From: Microbulbifer bruguierae
GTDB lineage: Bacteria > Pseudomonadota > Gammaproteobacteria > Pseudomonadales > Cellvibrionaceae
Length of the DNA stretch: 64,000 nt
Assembly (NCBI RefSeq): GCF_029869925.1
Contig: NZ_CP118605.1
Location: forward strand, 4,120,001-4,184,000
Direction of reading: 5' to 3'
Positions 35,242 to 44,876 of this stretch are shown piece after piece. Position numbers and translations under genes: made by a program. A model generated the notes under the pieces. It saw only the letters and a program-made list of their open reading frames with translations. It was not told the DNA's origin and did no database searches. Positions within the stretch are counted from its first letter, which is position 1. The number at the start of each line of letters is the position of its first letter.

Positions 35242-35258
35242 GCCCGGCAGTGCCGGGC
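35242..35258 (-). terminator. Hairpin between prs and rplY
   Basis: GCCCGGCA/TGCCGGGC with a one-base centre lies between prs and rplY. On the minus strand TTTACTATT follows, a poor T run. It may be a weak attenuator between prs and the ribosomal-protein gene. Confidence 0.5.
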
Positions 35259-35333
35259 GGGCGCGTATTCTAAGGGGAAGTGGGCGGGATTGCCAGCGTA
35301 TTTGTGCTTGGAAGCCGGCAGTCGCGAATTGTG

Positions 35334-35353
35334 CGAGCCTGCTGGCAGGCTCG
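35334..35353. repeat. Short palindrome, REP-like core
   Basis: CGAGCCTGC and GCAGGCTCG are perfect 9-bp arms two bases apart, just after the prs stop. The sequence resembles the inner arm of the longer REP-like elements (GAGCCTGC). Confidence 0.55.
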
Positions 35354-35369
35354 TACGGAGAGGGGGCTC

Positions 35370-36311
35370 TTATCGGAACATTGCCGACAGGGATTCCTCG
35401 TTACTGATGCGGCGCACAGATTCGGCCAGCATGGCGGAAAGGGTCAGCTGACGGATCTTGGGGGTCTTTTCCATTTTGTCACCCAGGGGGATGGAGTCGG
35501 TGACCACGAGTTCATCCAGAACCGAGTTGTTCAGGTTTTCGATGGCTTTGCCGGAAAGTACCGGGTGGGTGCAGTAGGCCACCACTTTTTTGGCGCCGTG
35601 CTCTTTCAGTGCGTTGGCGGCGTTACACAAGGTGCCGGCGGTGTCCACCATGTCGTCGACGAGTAGGCAGGTGCGGCCGTTGATCTCGCCGATGATGTTC
35701 ATCACTTCGGCGACGTTGGCTGCAGGGCGACGTTTGTCGATGATTGCCAGGTCGCAATCCAGGCTCTTGGCAACGGCCCGTGCACGTACGACACCGCCGA
35801 TATCCGGTGACACTACTACCAGGTCCTGGTAATTCTGGCGCTCGATATCGTCCAGCAGCACGGAAGAGCCGTACACGTTGTCTACCGGGACATCGAAGAA
35901 GCCCTGGATCTGCTCGGCGTGCAGGTCAACGGTCAGAACCCGGTCAATCCCCACGCTCACCATCATGTCGGCCACGACTTTGGCGGAAATCGGCACCCGC
36001 TGGGAGCGAACCCGGCGATCCTGGCGCGCGTAGCCGAAGTAGGGCACCACCGCGGTAATGCGGCCCGCTGAAGCGCGGCGCAGGGCGTCAACCAGCAGTA
36101 TCAGTTCCATCAGGTTGCGGTTGGTGGGCTGGCAGGTGGACTGCACTACGAATACATCGCGGCCGCGCACGTTGTCGGTGATTTCCACCGCGATCTCGCC
36201 GTCCGAAAAGCGTTTTACTACTGCTTCCCCCAGGGGTATCGCCATATGGTCCACGATTTTTTGTGCCAGTTCCGGGTTAGCGTTGCCGGTAAAGACCATT
36301 AAGTCAGCCAC
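35370..36311 (-). CDS. prs: Ribose-phosphate pyrophosphokinase
   Basis: It makes PRPP from ribose-5-phosphate and ATP for nucleotide, histidine and tryptophan synthesis. The 313-residue class I enzyme has [10 protein letters not shown] near the N-terminus and the PRPP loop [12 protein letters not shown] in the C-terminal half, with [11 protein letters not shown] between. It follows ispE and a tRNA-Gln on the minus strand, a common arrangement (ispE-tRNA-Gln-prs) in gammaproteobacteria. Confidence 0.96.
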   Translation of the reverse strand: MADLMVFTGNANPELAQKIVDHMAIPLGEAVVKRFSDGEIAVEITDNVRGRDVFVVQSTCQPTNRNLMELILLVDALRRASAGRITAVVPYFGYARQDRRVRSQRVPISAKVVADMMVSVGIDRVLTVDLHAEQIQGFFDVPVDNVYGSSVLLDDIERQNYQDLVVVSPDIGGVVRARAVAKSLDCDLAIIDKRRPAANVAEVMNIIGEINGRTCLLVDDMVDTAGTLCNAANALKEHGAKKVVAYCTHPVLSGKAIENLNNSVLDELVVTDSIPLGDKMEKTPKIRQLTLSAMLAESVRRISNEESLSAMFR

Positions 36312-36519
36312 TGCGAGTACCTTTTTCGTTGGGAGTAGATGATAGTAGTGAAATTGAAGAGGTTTGCGGAGCGGGAACTGCTTGCAGGATAGTGTGATGC
36401 CGTTTCATTGGGCGACCATTAGTGCAAGTGCTGGTTGGTGGTGGTAGTTGCCAAATCCCCGTATAGACGGGACTCCGCTTACAGTCCGGGTGAGTTGGGC
36501 TGTAACTAAGAAATAGGAA

Positions 36520-36594
36520 TGGCTGGGGTGGAAGGATTCGAACCTTCGCATGACGGGATCAAAACCCGCTGCCTTACCGCTTGGCTACACCCCA
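36520..36594 (-). tRNA. tRNA-Gln (TTG), second copy
   Basis: The sequence is identical to 31366-31440 over all 75 bases. It lies between ispE and prs, where Pseudomonas and relatives also carry a tRNA-Gln. Confidence 0.97.
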
Positions 36595-36614
36595 GCAATG
36601 TGCAGCTCGTCTAA

Positions 36615-37505
36615 CTAGACTGTTGCTGCAAATTTCGCGAGTTGCTTGTGTGCAGGAGATTCATTGACTCCTTTAGCAACAAAACCTGCCAGATTTTCCG
36701 GCAACTGTTCCAGTGCGTTTCGTGCGCTGGCTTCAGGCTCGAAGCCGGCAAAAACACATGCGCCGGTTCCTGTCAGTTGTGCCGTCCCGAACTGCGAAAG
36801 CCACTCTCTGGCCTTGCGTACTTCAGGGTAGAGGTTTTCTACCAGGGGCTGGAAATCGTTGCCGGCGTATTCGCCTGGCCAGTGTGTATCCAGCCGCCTG
36901 TCGCGAAGGGCCGCTAATGTAATTGCGGCAGAATCTCTTGTCAAACGGGAATCGGAAAATAGTGCTGCGGTACTTATGTGGCAGTCCGGTTTTACCACCA
37001 GGTACCAGCGTGGTGGCGTCGGAATCGGGGTCAGTTTTTCTCCCACGCCTTCGGCAAAGGCCGAGTGCCCGCGTACAAACACCGGCACATCCGCACCCAG
37101 TTGTCGTCCCAGCTCCGCCAGCGTGTCCAGGTCAAAATCACACTGCCATAGATGGTTCAGGCCGAGCAGGGTCGTAGCGGCATCGCTGCTGCCGCCGCCG
37201 ATGCCACCGCCGGCGGGGAGGACCTTGCTTACCGAGATTGTTGCGCCCAGTGCCGGTTTTCCCGCTTGCTGTCGCAACAGGCAGGCTGCGCGAAAAATGA
37301 GGTTGTCTTGTGCGGGTAGGTCGACACCGGGACAGTCCAGCTGGATTTCACCGCTGGTGTTTGCGCGGAAAGTCAGTGTGTCGCCGTAATCCAATAGTTG
37401 AAAAATGGTTTGCAGCTCGTGGTAACCATCTGCGCGGCGGCCGAGGATACGCAGCATCAAATTCAATTTGGCGGGCGCGGTGAGTATCAGGGGCTGGGTG
37501 TTCAT
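36615..37505 (-). CDS. ispE: 4-diphosphocytidyl-2-C-methyl-D-erythritol kinase
   Basis: This GHMP kinase phosphorylates CDP-methylerythritol in the MEP isoprenoid pathway. The 296-residue protein has K13 in PAKLNL, the ATP loop PAGGGIGGGSSDAAT (97-111) and GADVPVF with the catalytic aspartate. It lies 93 bases downstream of lolB on the minus strand, in the typical order lolB-ispE-tRNA-prs. The start ATG at 37505 gives the expected N-terminus. Confidence 0.95.
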   Translation of the reverse strand: MNTQPLILTAPAKLNLMLRILGRRADGYHELQTIFQLLDYGDTLTFRANTSGEIQLDCPGVDLPAQDNLIFRAACLLRQQAGKPALGATISVSKVLPAGGGIGGGSSDAATTLLGLNHLWQCDFDLDTLAELGRQLGADVPVFVRGHSAFAEGVGEKLTPIPTPPRWYLVVKPDCHISTAALFSDSRLTRDSAAITLAALRDRRLDTHWPGEYAGNDFQPLVENLYPEVRKAREWLSQFGTAQLTGTGACVFAGFEPEASARNALEQLPENLAGFVAKGVNESPAHKQLAKFAATV

Positions 37506-37598
37506 GTGCGGAGGTGTTGGGGCGGTAGTGCGTTGGCGGCCATGTTAGCAGCCGCCGGTGCGCTCATACAGTCAGTGGCGATAATTGCTGATTCCGTC

Positions 37599-38279
37599 TT
37601 ACCTGGGCAGCCACTCCTTTATAACTACGGTGACACTGACCGGACCTGCCGCCTGATTGGTGGCGGCTTTGATTTTTGTGGGCAGTTGATAGGGCCCCAC
37701 CGCTTGATAACCACTGAAATTAAGTTGCCAGCCAGATTGCTGCAGGCTTTGCAGTTGCCCCTGGGTATTTTTCTGCTGGCCACTGACGGCGCCGGGTGCT
37801 GCGAGGCCCCGCACCCAGTAAAACATTTCTGTTACCGGCAGCGGCCAGCCCATGATCTGTTCGGTGAGTTGTGCAGGATTGGAGGCGAATACCGCCGGTT
37901 CGCTGCCACGCTGCAAGCTGACACCGCCGGGCGAGCCACTGATTATGGTTGCGCCGGCACCGAGAGGGCCGCTCAGATGAATACGGTAATTGCTGTTGGC
38001 CTGTTGCCAGGTGAGATTGGCGCTGCCATTTTCCTTGGGAGAGCGCACACCCAGCTTGCCCATTGCTTCCCAGCGTTGCAGGGATGCTGCTGATTGGGCT
38101 CCGCTGTTCTGTGTGGTTGGTGGCGTTGGTTGTGGTTTTTGCGAGCTACACGCGGCGATTGCCAGCAAAAGTATTGCCAGCAGTAATTGCGGCGCGCGCC
38201 GCAGCTGGGTGCGACAGGTTGCGAAAAAAGTTGCAGAGATCAAAGGGGTGAAAATATCAGCTTTAGCTTTCCGTAACAT
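37599..38279 (-). CDS. lolB: Outer-membrane lipoprotein receptor LolB
   Basis: It takes lipoproteins from LolA and inserts them into the outer membrane. The 226-residue protein is itself a lipoprotein, with lipobox LAIAAC (Cys 44) followed by SS, which fits outer-membrane sorting. The mature part has RWEAMGKLGVRSP and the beta-rich LolB fold. The n-region before the signal helix is long (about 27 residues), so the true start may be internal. It overlaps the end of the upstream TPR gene by 17 bases, which suggests translational coupling. Confidence 0.88.
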   Translation of the reverse strand: MLRKAKADIFTPLISATFFATCRTQLRRAPQLLLAILLLAIAACSSQKPQPTPPTTQNSGAQSAASLQRWEAMGKLGVRSPKENGSANLTWQQANSNYRIHLSGPLGAGATIISGSPGGVSLQRGSEPAVFASNPAQLTEQIMGWPLPVTEMFYWVRGLAAPGAVSGQQKNTQGQLQSLQQSGWQLNFSGYQAVGPYQLPTKIKAATNQAAGPVSVTVVIKEWLPR

Positions 38280-40161
38280 GCTGTTCCAGTCTTTTTTGGT
38301 CCTGCAGCCGTTGCATGGCTTCAGGAATCAATTTGCTTTCCGGGTTTATTTGCAGCCCCTGTTCCCAAACCTGCATGGCCTGCTGGCGATCCCCCAGTGC
38401 CCACAGGGCTTCCCCAAGGTGGGCAGCAATCTCGTGGTCCTTGAGCATGCTCATCGCTTTTTGCAGGTATTCCACTGCCACGCTGTGGTTGCCCAAGCGG
38501 TGTTGGGCCCAACCCATACTGTCGATGATTGCCGGATCGTCCGGGCTTTGCTCCAGCGCCTTGGTGATGAGTACCAGTGCCTCGTCGAGGCGGTCGTCAT
38601 AGGACAGCAGCTTGTAACCCAGGGTATTAAGCAGGTTCGCATTATCCGGATCACGAGACAACAGCTTGCGTAAACACAGTTCAAAATTTTCTATATCGCC
38701 CAGTTGTTCACTGATCATTGCGTAGGCGTAAATCAGTCGGTTGCTGTCCTCGTTGGCTTTCACGGCATCGGACAGCAGGCGCTGGGCTTCCTGCGGGGAC
38801 TCGTATTTGGTGAGCAGTTCGGATTGCAGCAGGTAGAACTGTTCCTTCTGGCCCGGATGGCGCTGGCGCAGTTCGTCAAACCAGCTCTGCGCCTCTTCCA
38901 GGTCGCCGTTGGCAACCAGTAAGGTGGTGCCGCGGGTGATGGCCGGGACGTAGTCGCTGCCCGGTCGCACCATGCGGTAATGGGTGACCGCCTGCTGCAG
39001 GTCGCCGCTCTGCTCGGCAATCCCGGCGAGGTAAAAGTGCGCGGCAGACTCGTGCTCCTCCTTTTCCAGCAGGGCTTCCAGTAACCTCTTGGCGTCGTCA
39101 AATTGTTTGGTTTCGTACTGGATCAGTGCGAGGGACAGCATCAGATTGCCATCGCTCGGGTTCTGTTTTACCAGTTCCTTGAACTGTTGCTGAGCCAGCT
39201 CCAGGTCGTCGCGAATCAACAGGCGCGCGTACTGCAGGCGCAGGCGGCTCTCTTTCGGGTAGAGGGCGACCAGGTTTTCCAGCAGCTGGCGCGCTTCCTG
39301 TTCCCGTCCCATATCGATCAATATGTGGGACTGCAGCAGAGGGGCATCCAGCAGGCTCGGATCCTGCTCCTGGACCTGTTTGGTCAGCCGCAGCGCCTCC
39401 TCGTGATTGTTGTTGGCGCGCAGAACCATGGCCAGCGCCAGGGTCACTTCCGGATTATGCGGGTGTTTTTGTGACAGGCGACGGAATTCCGGCAGCACCT
39501 TTGTTGCCAGTTCTTCGCTATCGACGGCGGTAGCAGCAACGGACTGCAGGGGGGCATCGGCGCCCATGTCCAGGGCCAGTTCGGCGTGCTTCAGAGCCTT
39601 GTCCAGTTCTCCGGCCAGGGTCAGTTCCGCGGTGGCGGCGAGCTGAGCATCCGGGTTGTCCGGCTCCAGTTCCACCCATAGTTGCGCCGAGCGCAGGGCT
39701 GCGCGGCGGGCATTCAGAAAGCGGGCGATACGGGTGGCGCGGGCTGCGACGCCGGCATCTTTGGTTTGCTCCGCCTGAAAATAGTAGTTGGCCAGCGCCA
39801 GATCGTACTGTTCCCGGTTTCCGGCGACTTCCGCCACCAGCAGGGTATAGAAGGTATCAATAGGGAATGGTCGGGCTTTCTCTTTTGCGGTATCCGGTTG
39901 TAATTTCGCGTCCTCTTCGCTTGCAGCTTGCTCCTGACCTGCCGCTTGCCCTTGATAGGTCGTCTGGGCAACTTCCAGTTCGGACTGGTCTACTCCCAGG
40001 CGCGGCTGCTGGCTGCAGGCGCAGAGGACGGCTGCGGAAATCGCCGCGGCCAGTAGGCGCTCGGGTCGCTTGCCGTGACGCACTGGTCGCGGTTTGCTGG
40101 CCTTGCGGGTCACGCGGGAGGTGAGTGCGAGTGAGATGATGGGTGCAAAGAAAAGCAGCAT
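38263..40161 (-). CDS. TPR-repeat lipoprotein
   Basis: This large tetratricopeptide protein (about 630 residues from the ATG at 40161) sits beside lolB, as in Pseudomonas. Behind the start come a hydrophobic stretch, a basic linker and a second signal-like segment ending LCAC, so it could be a lipoprotein. A GTG at 40083 would give a cleaner lipoprotein start (RHGKRPERLL) and 606 residues. The frame also extends up to 40365, but that part looks unconserved. At least ten helical TPR-like repeats follow (e.g. PDNANLLNTLGYKLL). Its role is unknown; a scaffold in the outer-membrane lipoprotein pathway is a guess. Confidence 0.8.
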   Translation of the reverse strand: MLLFFAPIISLALTSRVTRKASKPRPVRHGKRPERLLAAAISAAVLCACSQQPRLGVDQSELEVAQTTYQGQAAGQEQAASEEDAKLQPDTAKEKARPFPIDTFYTLLVAEVAGNREQYDLALANYYFQAEQTKDAGVAARATRIARFLNARRAALRSAQLWVELEPDNPDAQLAATAELTLAGELDKALKHAELALDMGADAPLQSVAATAVDSEELATKVLPEFRRLSQKHPHNPEVTLALAMVLRANNNHEEALRLTKQVQEQDPSLLDAPLLQSHILIDMGREQEARQLLENLVALYPKESRLRLQYARLLIRDDLELAQQQFKELVKQNPSDGNLMLSLALIQYETKQFDDAKRLLEALLEKEEHESAAHFYLAGIAEQSGDLQQAVTHYRMVRPGSDYVPAITRGTTLLVANGDLEEAQSWFDELRQRHPGQKEQFYLLQSELLTKYESPQEAQRLLSDAVKANEDSNRLIYAYAMISEQLGDIENFELCLRKLLSRDPDNANLLNTLGYKLLSYDDRLDEALVLITKALEQSPDDPAIIDSMGWAQHRLGNHSVAVEYLQKAMSMLKDHEIAAHLGEALWALGDRQQAMQVWEQGLQINPESKLIPEAMQRLQDQKRLEQHVTES

Positions 40162-40571
40162 AGAAACGTGTCCGTACGTGCGCGCCAGTTGTGGGAGTGG
40201 AATCCGGTGGCCTGCAGCAGTCGTGCCGCGCGGGCTTTCGGAGCTTCCGTGGTCCCCGGTGGAAAGGCGCGAGATGGCGTATTTTTCCGGGTTATCGCCA
40301 TATAATTCTAGTTCTGAAATCCTCCCTCGTTGCCTGCGTACAAGTTTCAGCGGCAAAGTCAGCATTTATTTAAACCGCTGCGCTTAAATTGCCGAGAGAC
40401 CCATTGGGTATCAAATCTATTGCGGGTTTGTATTGGCGCTTTCCCTGTAAGAGTTTCTGGCTATCAATTGGATAGTGCTCTGCCTCTTGCATGGCGCGCG
40501 GCTGCCCCGGACAATGTGCGGCCTTTTCACCGGGGGTGCAGTGTGGCGCCCTGACAAGACGACGGGAATCT
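40162..40571. other. Divergent intergenic region between the TPR gene and hemA
   Basis: About 400 bases separate the likely starts. There is a TATAAT on the plus strand at 40301-40306 without a clear -35. The imperfect palindrome CTATCAATTGGATAG (40461-40475) lies about 100 bases before hemA and could be an operator. No coding sequence is supported. Confidence 0.5.
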
Positions 40572-41876
40572 ATGCCAATCCTCGCTCTGGGAATCAATCA
40601 CGACAGCGCACCGGTCGCCGTGCGCGAGCGGGTGGCGTTTGCCCCGGAAGTGATGCCCAGTGCCCTGGCGGAAGCCAGGGAGGCACTCGGGTGCCAGGAA
40701 TTGGCCATTCTTTCTACCTGTAACCGAACCGAAATCTACGCCGATTCCACCGCAGAATCGGTCCTTCGCTGGGTGTCTGAATACCACAGCGTTCCGTTGG
40801 AGCAGCTGGCCGGTTGCCACTATCAATACACCGATGAAACCGCGGTGCGCCACATGATGCGGGTGGCCTGCGGGCTGGACTCGCTGGTCCTTGGCGAGCC
40901 CCAGATCCTCGGGCAGATGAAGTCTGCCTATGCGGTGGCGCGGGAGTCTGGCAGTGTGGGTTCTACGCTGCACAATGTATTCCAGCAGGTGTTTTCGGTG
41001 GCAAAGAAGGTGCGTACCGAGACCGCCATTGGCGAGAATCCGGTATCGGTGGCGTTTGCCGCGGTGTCCCTGGCGTCGCGGATCTTTACCGATCTTGGTC
41101 AACAGACCGCGTTGCTGATTGGCGCCGGTGAAACCATCGAGCTGGTGGCCCGCCATTTGCTGGACAAGGGGGTTAAGCAGTTGATTGTTGCCAACCGCAC
41201 TCTGCAGCGGGCCCAGTCTCTGGCGGAAAACTTCAATGCCGAGCCTATCCTGCTCGCGGACATTCCCGAATACCTGTCGCGGGCGGATATCGTGATCAGC
41301 TCCACCGCCAGTCAGCTGCCGATTCTCGGCAAGGGTGCGGTGGAAACTGCGCTCAAACAGCGCCGACACCGCCCCATGTTCATGGTGGATATTGCCGTGC
41401 CGCGGGATATCGAAGCGCAGGTGGGCAAGCTTGATGACGTCTACTTGTATACCGTCGACGATCTCCGCGGCGTGATTGATGAAGGTAAACGCCTGCGGGA
41501 AAAAGCCGCGGAAGCCGCGGATGAAATTGTCGATCGTGCCGCGCAGGGTTTTATGCGCGAGCAGCGCAGCCTGCAGTCGGTTGACTCCATTCGCAGTTAC
41601 CGCCAGCAGGCACAGTCAATCAGCAAGGATGAGCTGGAAAAAGCCCTGATCCAGCTGCGTTCGGGGGGTGATCCAGAGCAGTTACTGGAGCAGATGGCAC
41701 GTTCCCTGACCAACAAACTGATCCACGCGCCCACCGTGGCATTGCGCCAGGCTACCGCCGATGGCGATCTGGAGCGGCTACGCATCGCGCGGGAAATTAT
41801 TGGCCTGGCAGCGGAAGATGCCGGCCCCGACACCGACGTAACGGCCGGCGCGCCGGAGAAAAAGAAACTCAAGTAA
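40572..41876 (+). CDS. hemA: Glutamyl-tRNA reductase
   Basis: It reduces glutamyl-tRNA to glutamate-1-semialdehyde, the first step of C5 haem synthesis. The 434-residue protein has the catalytic C50 in [20 protein letters not shown], and an NADPH domain ([15 protein letters not shown]). The C-terminal dimerisation domain follows. The ATG at 40572 ([14 protein letters not shown]) is the family start; the longer frame upstream is not used. Its stop TAA overlaps the prfA ATG by one base, so hemA-prfA-prmC form a coupled operon. Confidence 0.96.
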   Translation: MPILALGINHDSAPVAVRERVAFAPEVMPSALAEAREALGCQELAILSTCNRTEIYADSTAESVLRWVSEYHSVPLEQLAGCHYQYTDETAVRHMMRVACGLDSLVLGEPQILGQMKSAYAVARESGSVGSTLHNVFQQVFSVAKKVRTETAIGENPVSVAFAAVSLASRIFTDLGQQTALLIGAGETIELVARHLLDKGVKQLIVANRTLQRAQSLAENFNAEPILLADIPEYLSRADIVISSTASQLPILGKGAVETALKQRRHRPMFMVDIAVPRDIEAQVGKLDDVYLYTVDDLRGVIDEGKRLREKAAEAADEIVDRAAQGFMREQRSLQSVDSIRSYRQQAQSISKDELEKALIQLRSGGDPEQLLEQMARSLTNKLIHAPTVALRQATADGDLERLRIAREIIGLAAEDAGPDTDVTAGAPEKKKLK

Positions 41877-42961
41877 TGAAAGCTTCGGTACAGCAGAAAC
41901 TCGACAATCTGGTAGAGCGCCACGAGGAGGTCTCCGCGCTGTTAGGTGATGCGGAGATCATCAGCGATCAGGACAAGTTCCGCGACCTGTCGCGGGAGTA
42001 TTCCGAACTGGAAGAAGTGGTCAAATGTTACGGCCGCTACAAAACCCTGCAGGACGACATGGCTACCGCACGCGAAATGCTCAATGAGAGTGACGCGGAC
42101 ATGCGCGAGATGGCTCAGGAGGAGCTGCGCGAGGCCGAAACCCAGTTGGAACCGCTGGAAGCCGAGCTGCAGACCCTGCTGTTGCCCCGGGATCCGAACG
42201 ATCGCAAGAATGTGTATCTGGAAATCCGCGCGGGTACCGGGGGTGACGAAGCCGCTATTTTTTCTGGCGACCTGTTTCGCATGTATTCCCGCTATGGCGA
42301 GAAGCAGGGATGGCGCATCGAGGTGATCAGTGAGAACCCCGGTGAACACGGCGGTTACAAGGAGATCATCACCCGCGTGGCCGGTGAAGATGTCTATGCA
42401 AAACTCAAATTCGAGTCCGGTGCTCACCGGGTACAGCGGGTGCCGGAAACGGAATCCCAGGGACGTATTCACACCTCTGCCTGTACCGTGGCGGTGATGC
42501 CGGAGCCGGACGAGCGGGATGCGATCGAGATCAGCAAGGCCGATCTGCGCGTTGATACTTATCGCGCATCCGGTGCCGGTGGCCAGCACGTCAACAAGAC
42601 CGATTCTGCGGTGCGGCTGACGCACATCCCTACGGGTATCGTGGTTGAGTGCCAGGATGAGCGCTCCCAGCACAAGAACCGCGCCAAGGCCATGGCGCTG
42701 TTGCAGGCCAAGCTGAACAGCGCCCAGGAATCCGCCGCTGCGCAGGAGATTTCCGATGCGCGTAGAAATCTGGTGGGCAGCGGTGATCGTTCCGAGCGCA
42801 TCCGCACCTACAACTTTCCCCAGGGGCGCGTAACCGATCACCGTATCGGGCTTACGCTCTACAAGCTGGACGAGGTGATGCACGGGGCTCTGGACGAAGT
42901 GATCGACCCGTTGCGCACCGAGTATCAGGCAGACCAGTTGGCCGCACTGGGGCAAAGCTGA
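41876..42961 (+). CDS. prfA: Peptide chain release factor 1
   Basis: It ends translation at UAA and UAG. The 361-residue protein has the GGQ motif ([14 protein letters not shown], about residues 230-245), the acidic N-terminal domain and the [13 protein letters not shown] end. It overlaps hemA by one base. prmC, which methylates the GGQ glutamine, begins five bases after its stop, so the enzyme and its target are made together. Confidence 0.97.
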   Translation: MKASVQQKLDNLVERHEEVSALLGDAEIISDQDKFRDLSREYSELEEVVKCYGRYKTLQDDMATAREMLNESDADMREMAQEELREAETQLEPLEAELQTLLLPRDPNDRKNVYLEIRAGTGGDEAAIFSGDLFRMYSRYGEKQGWRIEVISENPGEHGGYKEIITRVAGEDVYAKLKFESGAHRVQRVPETESQGRIHTSACTVAVMPEPDERDAIEISKADLRVDTYRASGAGGQHVNKTDSAVRLTHIPTGIVVECQDERSQHKNRAKAMALLQAKLNSAQESAAAQEISDARRNLVGSGDRSERIRTYNFPQGRVTDHRIGLTLYKLDEVMHGALDEVIDPLRTEYQADQLAALGQS

Positions 42962-42966
42962 CCGCC

Positions 42967-43809
42967 ATGGCCACGGTGAAGGAAAATCTGCGGCGGGCGG
43001 TGCAGCTGGAACACAGCGACAGCCCGCGGCTGGATTTGGAAGTGCTGCTTTGCCACCTGCTGGGTAAAAGCCGTGCCTGGCTTTACACCTGGCCGGAATA
43101 CGAGCTGGACAGTGCGCAGCAGGAACAGCTGGACACGCTGATTCAGCGTCGCATCGCCGGCGAACCGGTTGCCCACCTCACTGGCAGCCGCGAGTTCTGG
43201 TCGCTCCCCCTCAAAGTAAACCCGTCCACCTTGATCCCGCGCCCGGACACGGAAGTATTGGTGGAGACGGTACTGGCACTCTGCCCGCAGCAGCAGCTTC
43301 GTGTTCTGGATCTCGGCACAGGCACCGGTGCCATTGCCCTGGCGCTTGCCAGTGAAAAGCCACGCTGGCAGATTGTCGCGGTAGATAAAATGCCTGCAGC
43401 GGTGGCACTGGCAGAGGAAAATCGCCAGCTGCTGGGTTTTTCCCATGTAGAGGTGCTGGAGAGTGACTGGTTCGATGCGCTAACCGGACGCACCTTCGAT
43501 GTCATTATCAGCAACCCGCCCTATATCGACCCCCGGGACCCCCATCTGCAGGAAGGCGATGTGCGCTTCGAACCGCTGTCGGCACTGGTAGCGGAGGACG
43601 CGGGATTGGCGGATATCCGCCGGATTGCCGAAATAGCCGGCGAGCATCTTGTTGCCGGGGGGCTACTGGCGGTGGAGCACGGCTGGGACCAGGGCGCGGC
43701 CGTGCGCCGGATCTTCACCGGTTGCGGTTATAGTGACGTGGAAACTCGCCTCGATTACGCCGGGCGGGAGCGTATTACCCTGGGGCGATATGCCAGCGCT
43801 TCCTTGTAG
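42967..43809 (+). CDS. prmC: Release-factor glutamine methyltransferase
   Basis: It methylates the glutamine of the GGQ motif in release factors using S-adenosylmethionine. The 280-residue protein has the cofactor loop LDLGTGTGAIA (115-125) and the catalytic NPPY (183-186) followed by IDPRDPHLQ. It is the last gene of hemA-prfA-prmC. The stop is followed by a lone REP half-site at about 43805. Confidence 0.95.
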   Translation: MATVKENLRRAVQLEHSDSPRLDLEVLLCHLLGKSRAWLYTWPEYELDSAQQEQLDTLIQRRIAGEPVAHLTGSREFWSLPLKVNPSTLIPRPDTEVLVETVLALCPQQQLRVLDLGTGTGAIALALASEKPRWQIVAVDKMPAAVALAEENRQLLGFSHVEVLESDWFDALTGRTFDVIISNPPYIDPRDPHLQEGDVRFEPLSALVAEDAGLADIRRIAEIAGEHLVAGGLLAVEHGWDQGAAVRRIFTGCGYSDVETRLDYAGRERITLGRYASASL

Positions 43810-43828
43810 GAGCTTGTCTGCGGACGCG
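43805..43828. repeat. Solitary REP-like half-site
   Basis: TGTAGGAGCTTGTCTGCGG resembles the left arm of the REP-like elements at 6352 and 13916, but no matching inverted arm follows. It overlaps the end of prmC and lies in the gap before the CDF gene. Confidence 0.55.
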
Positions 43829-43850
43829 TGTTTATTGCGGGAGGGAACCC

Positions 43851-44759
43851 ATGCACGATCACACCCACCACCATCACGGTGACAACCACCTCAAGCCTCT
43901 GGTCTGGGGCCTCGTCATCACCCTCGCATTTGCGGTGGTGGAGGCCATCGGCGGCTGGCTTTCCGGCTCCCTGGCGCTGCTCGGGGATGCCGGGCATATG
44001 GTGACGGATTCCTTTTCCCTTGGTCTCGGTGCGGTGGCGGCGCTGGTGGCGAAGAGGCCGGCCAGTCGCGAGATGTCGTTTGGCTGGGGGCGTGCGGAAG
44101 TGCTCGCCGCGACCGTAAACGCAGTCTTTATGCTGTTGATCGTAATCGGCATTGCGGTTGCCGCGGTTGGGCGCCTGCGGGACCCGCAGCCGGTGCAGGG
44201 CGGTGTGGTGATGGTGATCGCTGCCATCGGCATGTTGGTCAATATCGCGGTAGCCTGGGTGCTGCATCGCGGTGAGCAGACCCTGAATATTCGCGGCGCC
44301 CTGTTGCATGTGATCGGAGACCTGTTGGGGTCGGTTGCCGCACTGACAGCGGGTGCAGTGATTTATTTCACCGGCTGGACACCCATTGATCCGCTGTTGT
44401 CACTGCTGATTTGCCTGCTGATTCTGTTTTCCAGTCTGACATTGTTGCGGGATGCGGTGGATGTGCTGATGGCCCGGGTACCGCGGGAACTGAGTCTGCC
44501 ATCGGTGGGGGAGGCCATGGCTGAGGAGAGTGGTGTGCGCTCCGTGCATGATCTGCATATCTGGCGCCAGGATAGCAGCACCATTTTGCTGTCCGCCCAT
44601 ATAGTCGTGGACGATCTCGCGGCCTGGCCGAAGGTGCTGGAGCGCTTGCGGCAGTTGTTGGTGCGGCGGTTTGGTATCGACCACATCACCTTGCAGCCGG
44701 AGCCATTGCATTTTGATTCCACGCCGATAATTGACCGGGTGAGTGGCGGGACGCTGTAG
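43851..44759 (+). CDS. Cation diffusion facilitator (zinc/cobalt exporter)
   Basis: This 302-residue inner-membrane protein should export Zn2+ or Co2+ by proton antiport. It starts with a histidine-rich stretch (HDHTHHHHGDNH), has six hydrophobic segments, and carries the metal motifs HxxxD in helix 2 (HMVTD, about 44-48) and HxxxD-like HVIGD in helix 5. The C-terminal cytoplasmic domain includes VHDLHIW. It is a ZitB/CzcD-like member; the exact metal is not certain. Confidence 0.92.
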   Translation: MHDHTHHHHGDNHLKPLVWGLVITLAFAVVEAIGGWLSGSLALLGDAGHMVTDSFSLGLGAVAALVAKRPASREMSFGWGRAEVLAATVNAVFMLLIVIGIAVAAVGRLRDPQPVQGGVVMVIAAIGMLVNIAVAWVLHRGEQTLNIRGALLHVIGDLLGSVAALTAGAVIYFTGWTPIDPLLSLLICLLILFSSLTLLRDAVDVLMARVPRELSLPSVGEAMAEESGVRSVHDLHIWRQDSSTILLSAHIVVDDLAAWPKVLERLRQLLVRRFGIDHITLQPEPLHFDSTPIIDRVSGGTL

Positions 44760-44876
44760 CCGGGCGTACCCCTTATGAACTGAACCCTTAAGCCGAGCCG
44801 GTTGGGGTGCCGCTATCGGGGGCAGTACCTCTTCGAAAAACTCTGGGCTCAGCGACCTTTCCTGCTGTGCTGTGTA

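Noticed and set aside
40162..40365. N-terminal extension of the TPR protein up to 40365
   Set aside because: The extra residues are not signal-like or helical repeats and have no RBS; starts at 40161 or 40083 fit better.
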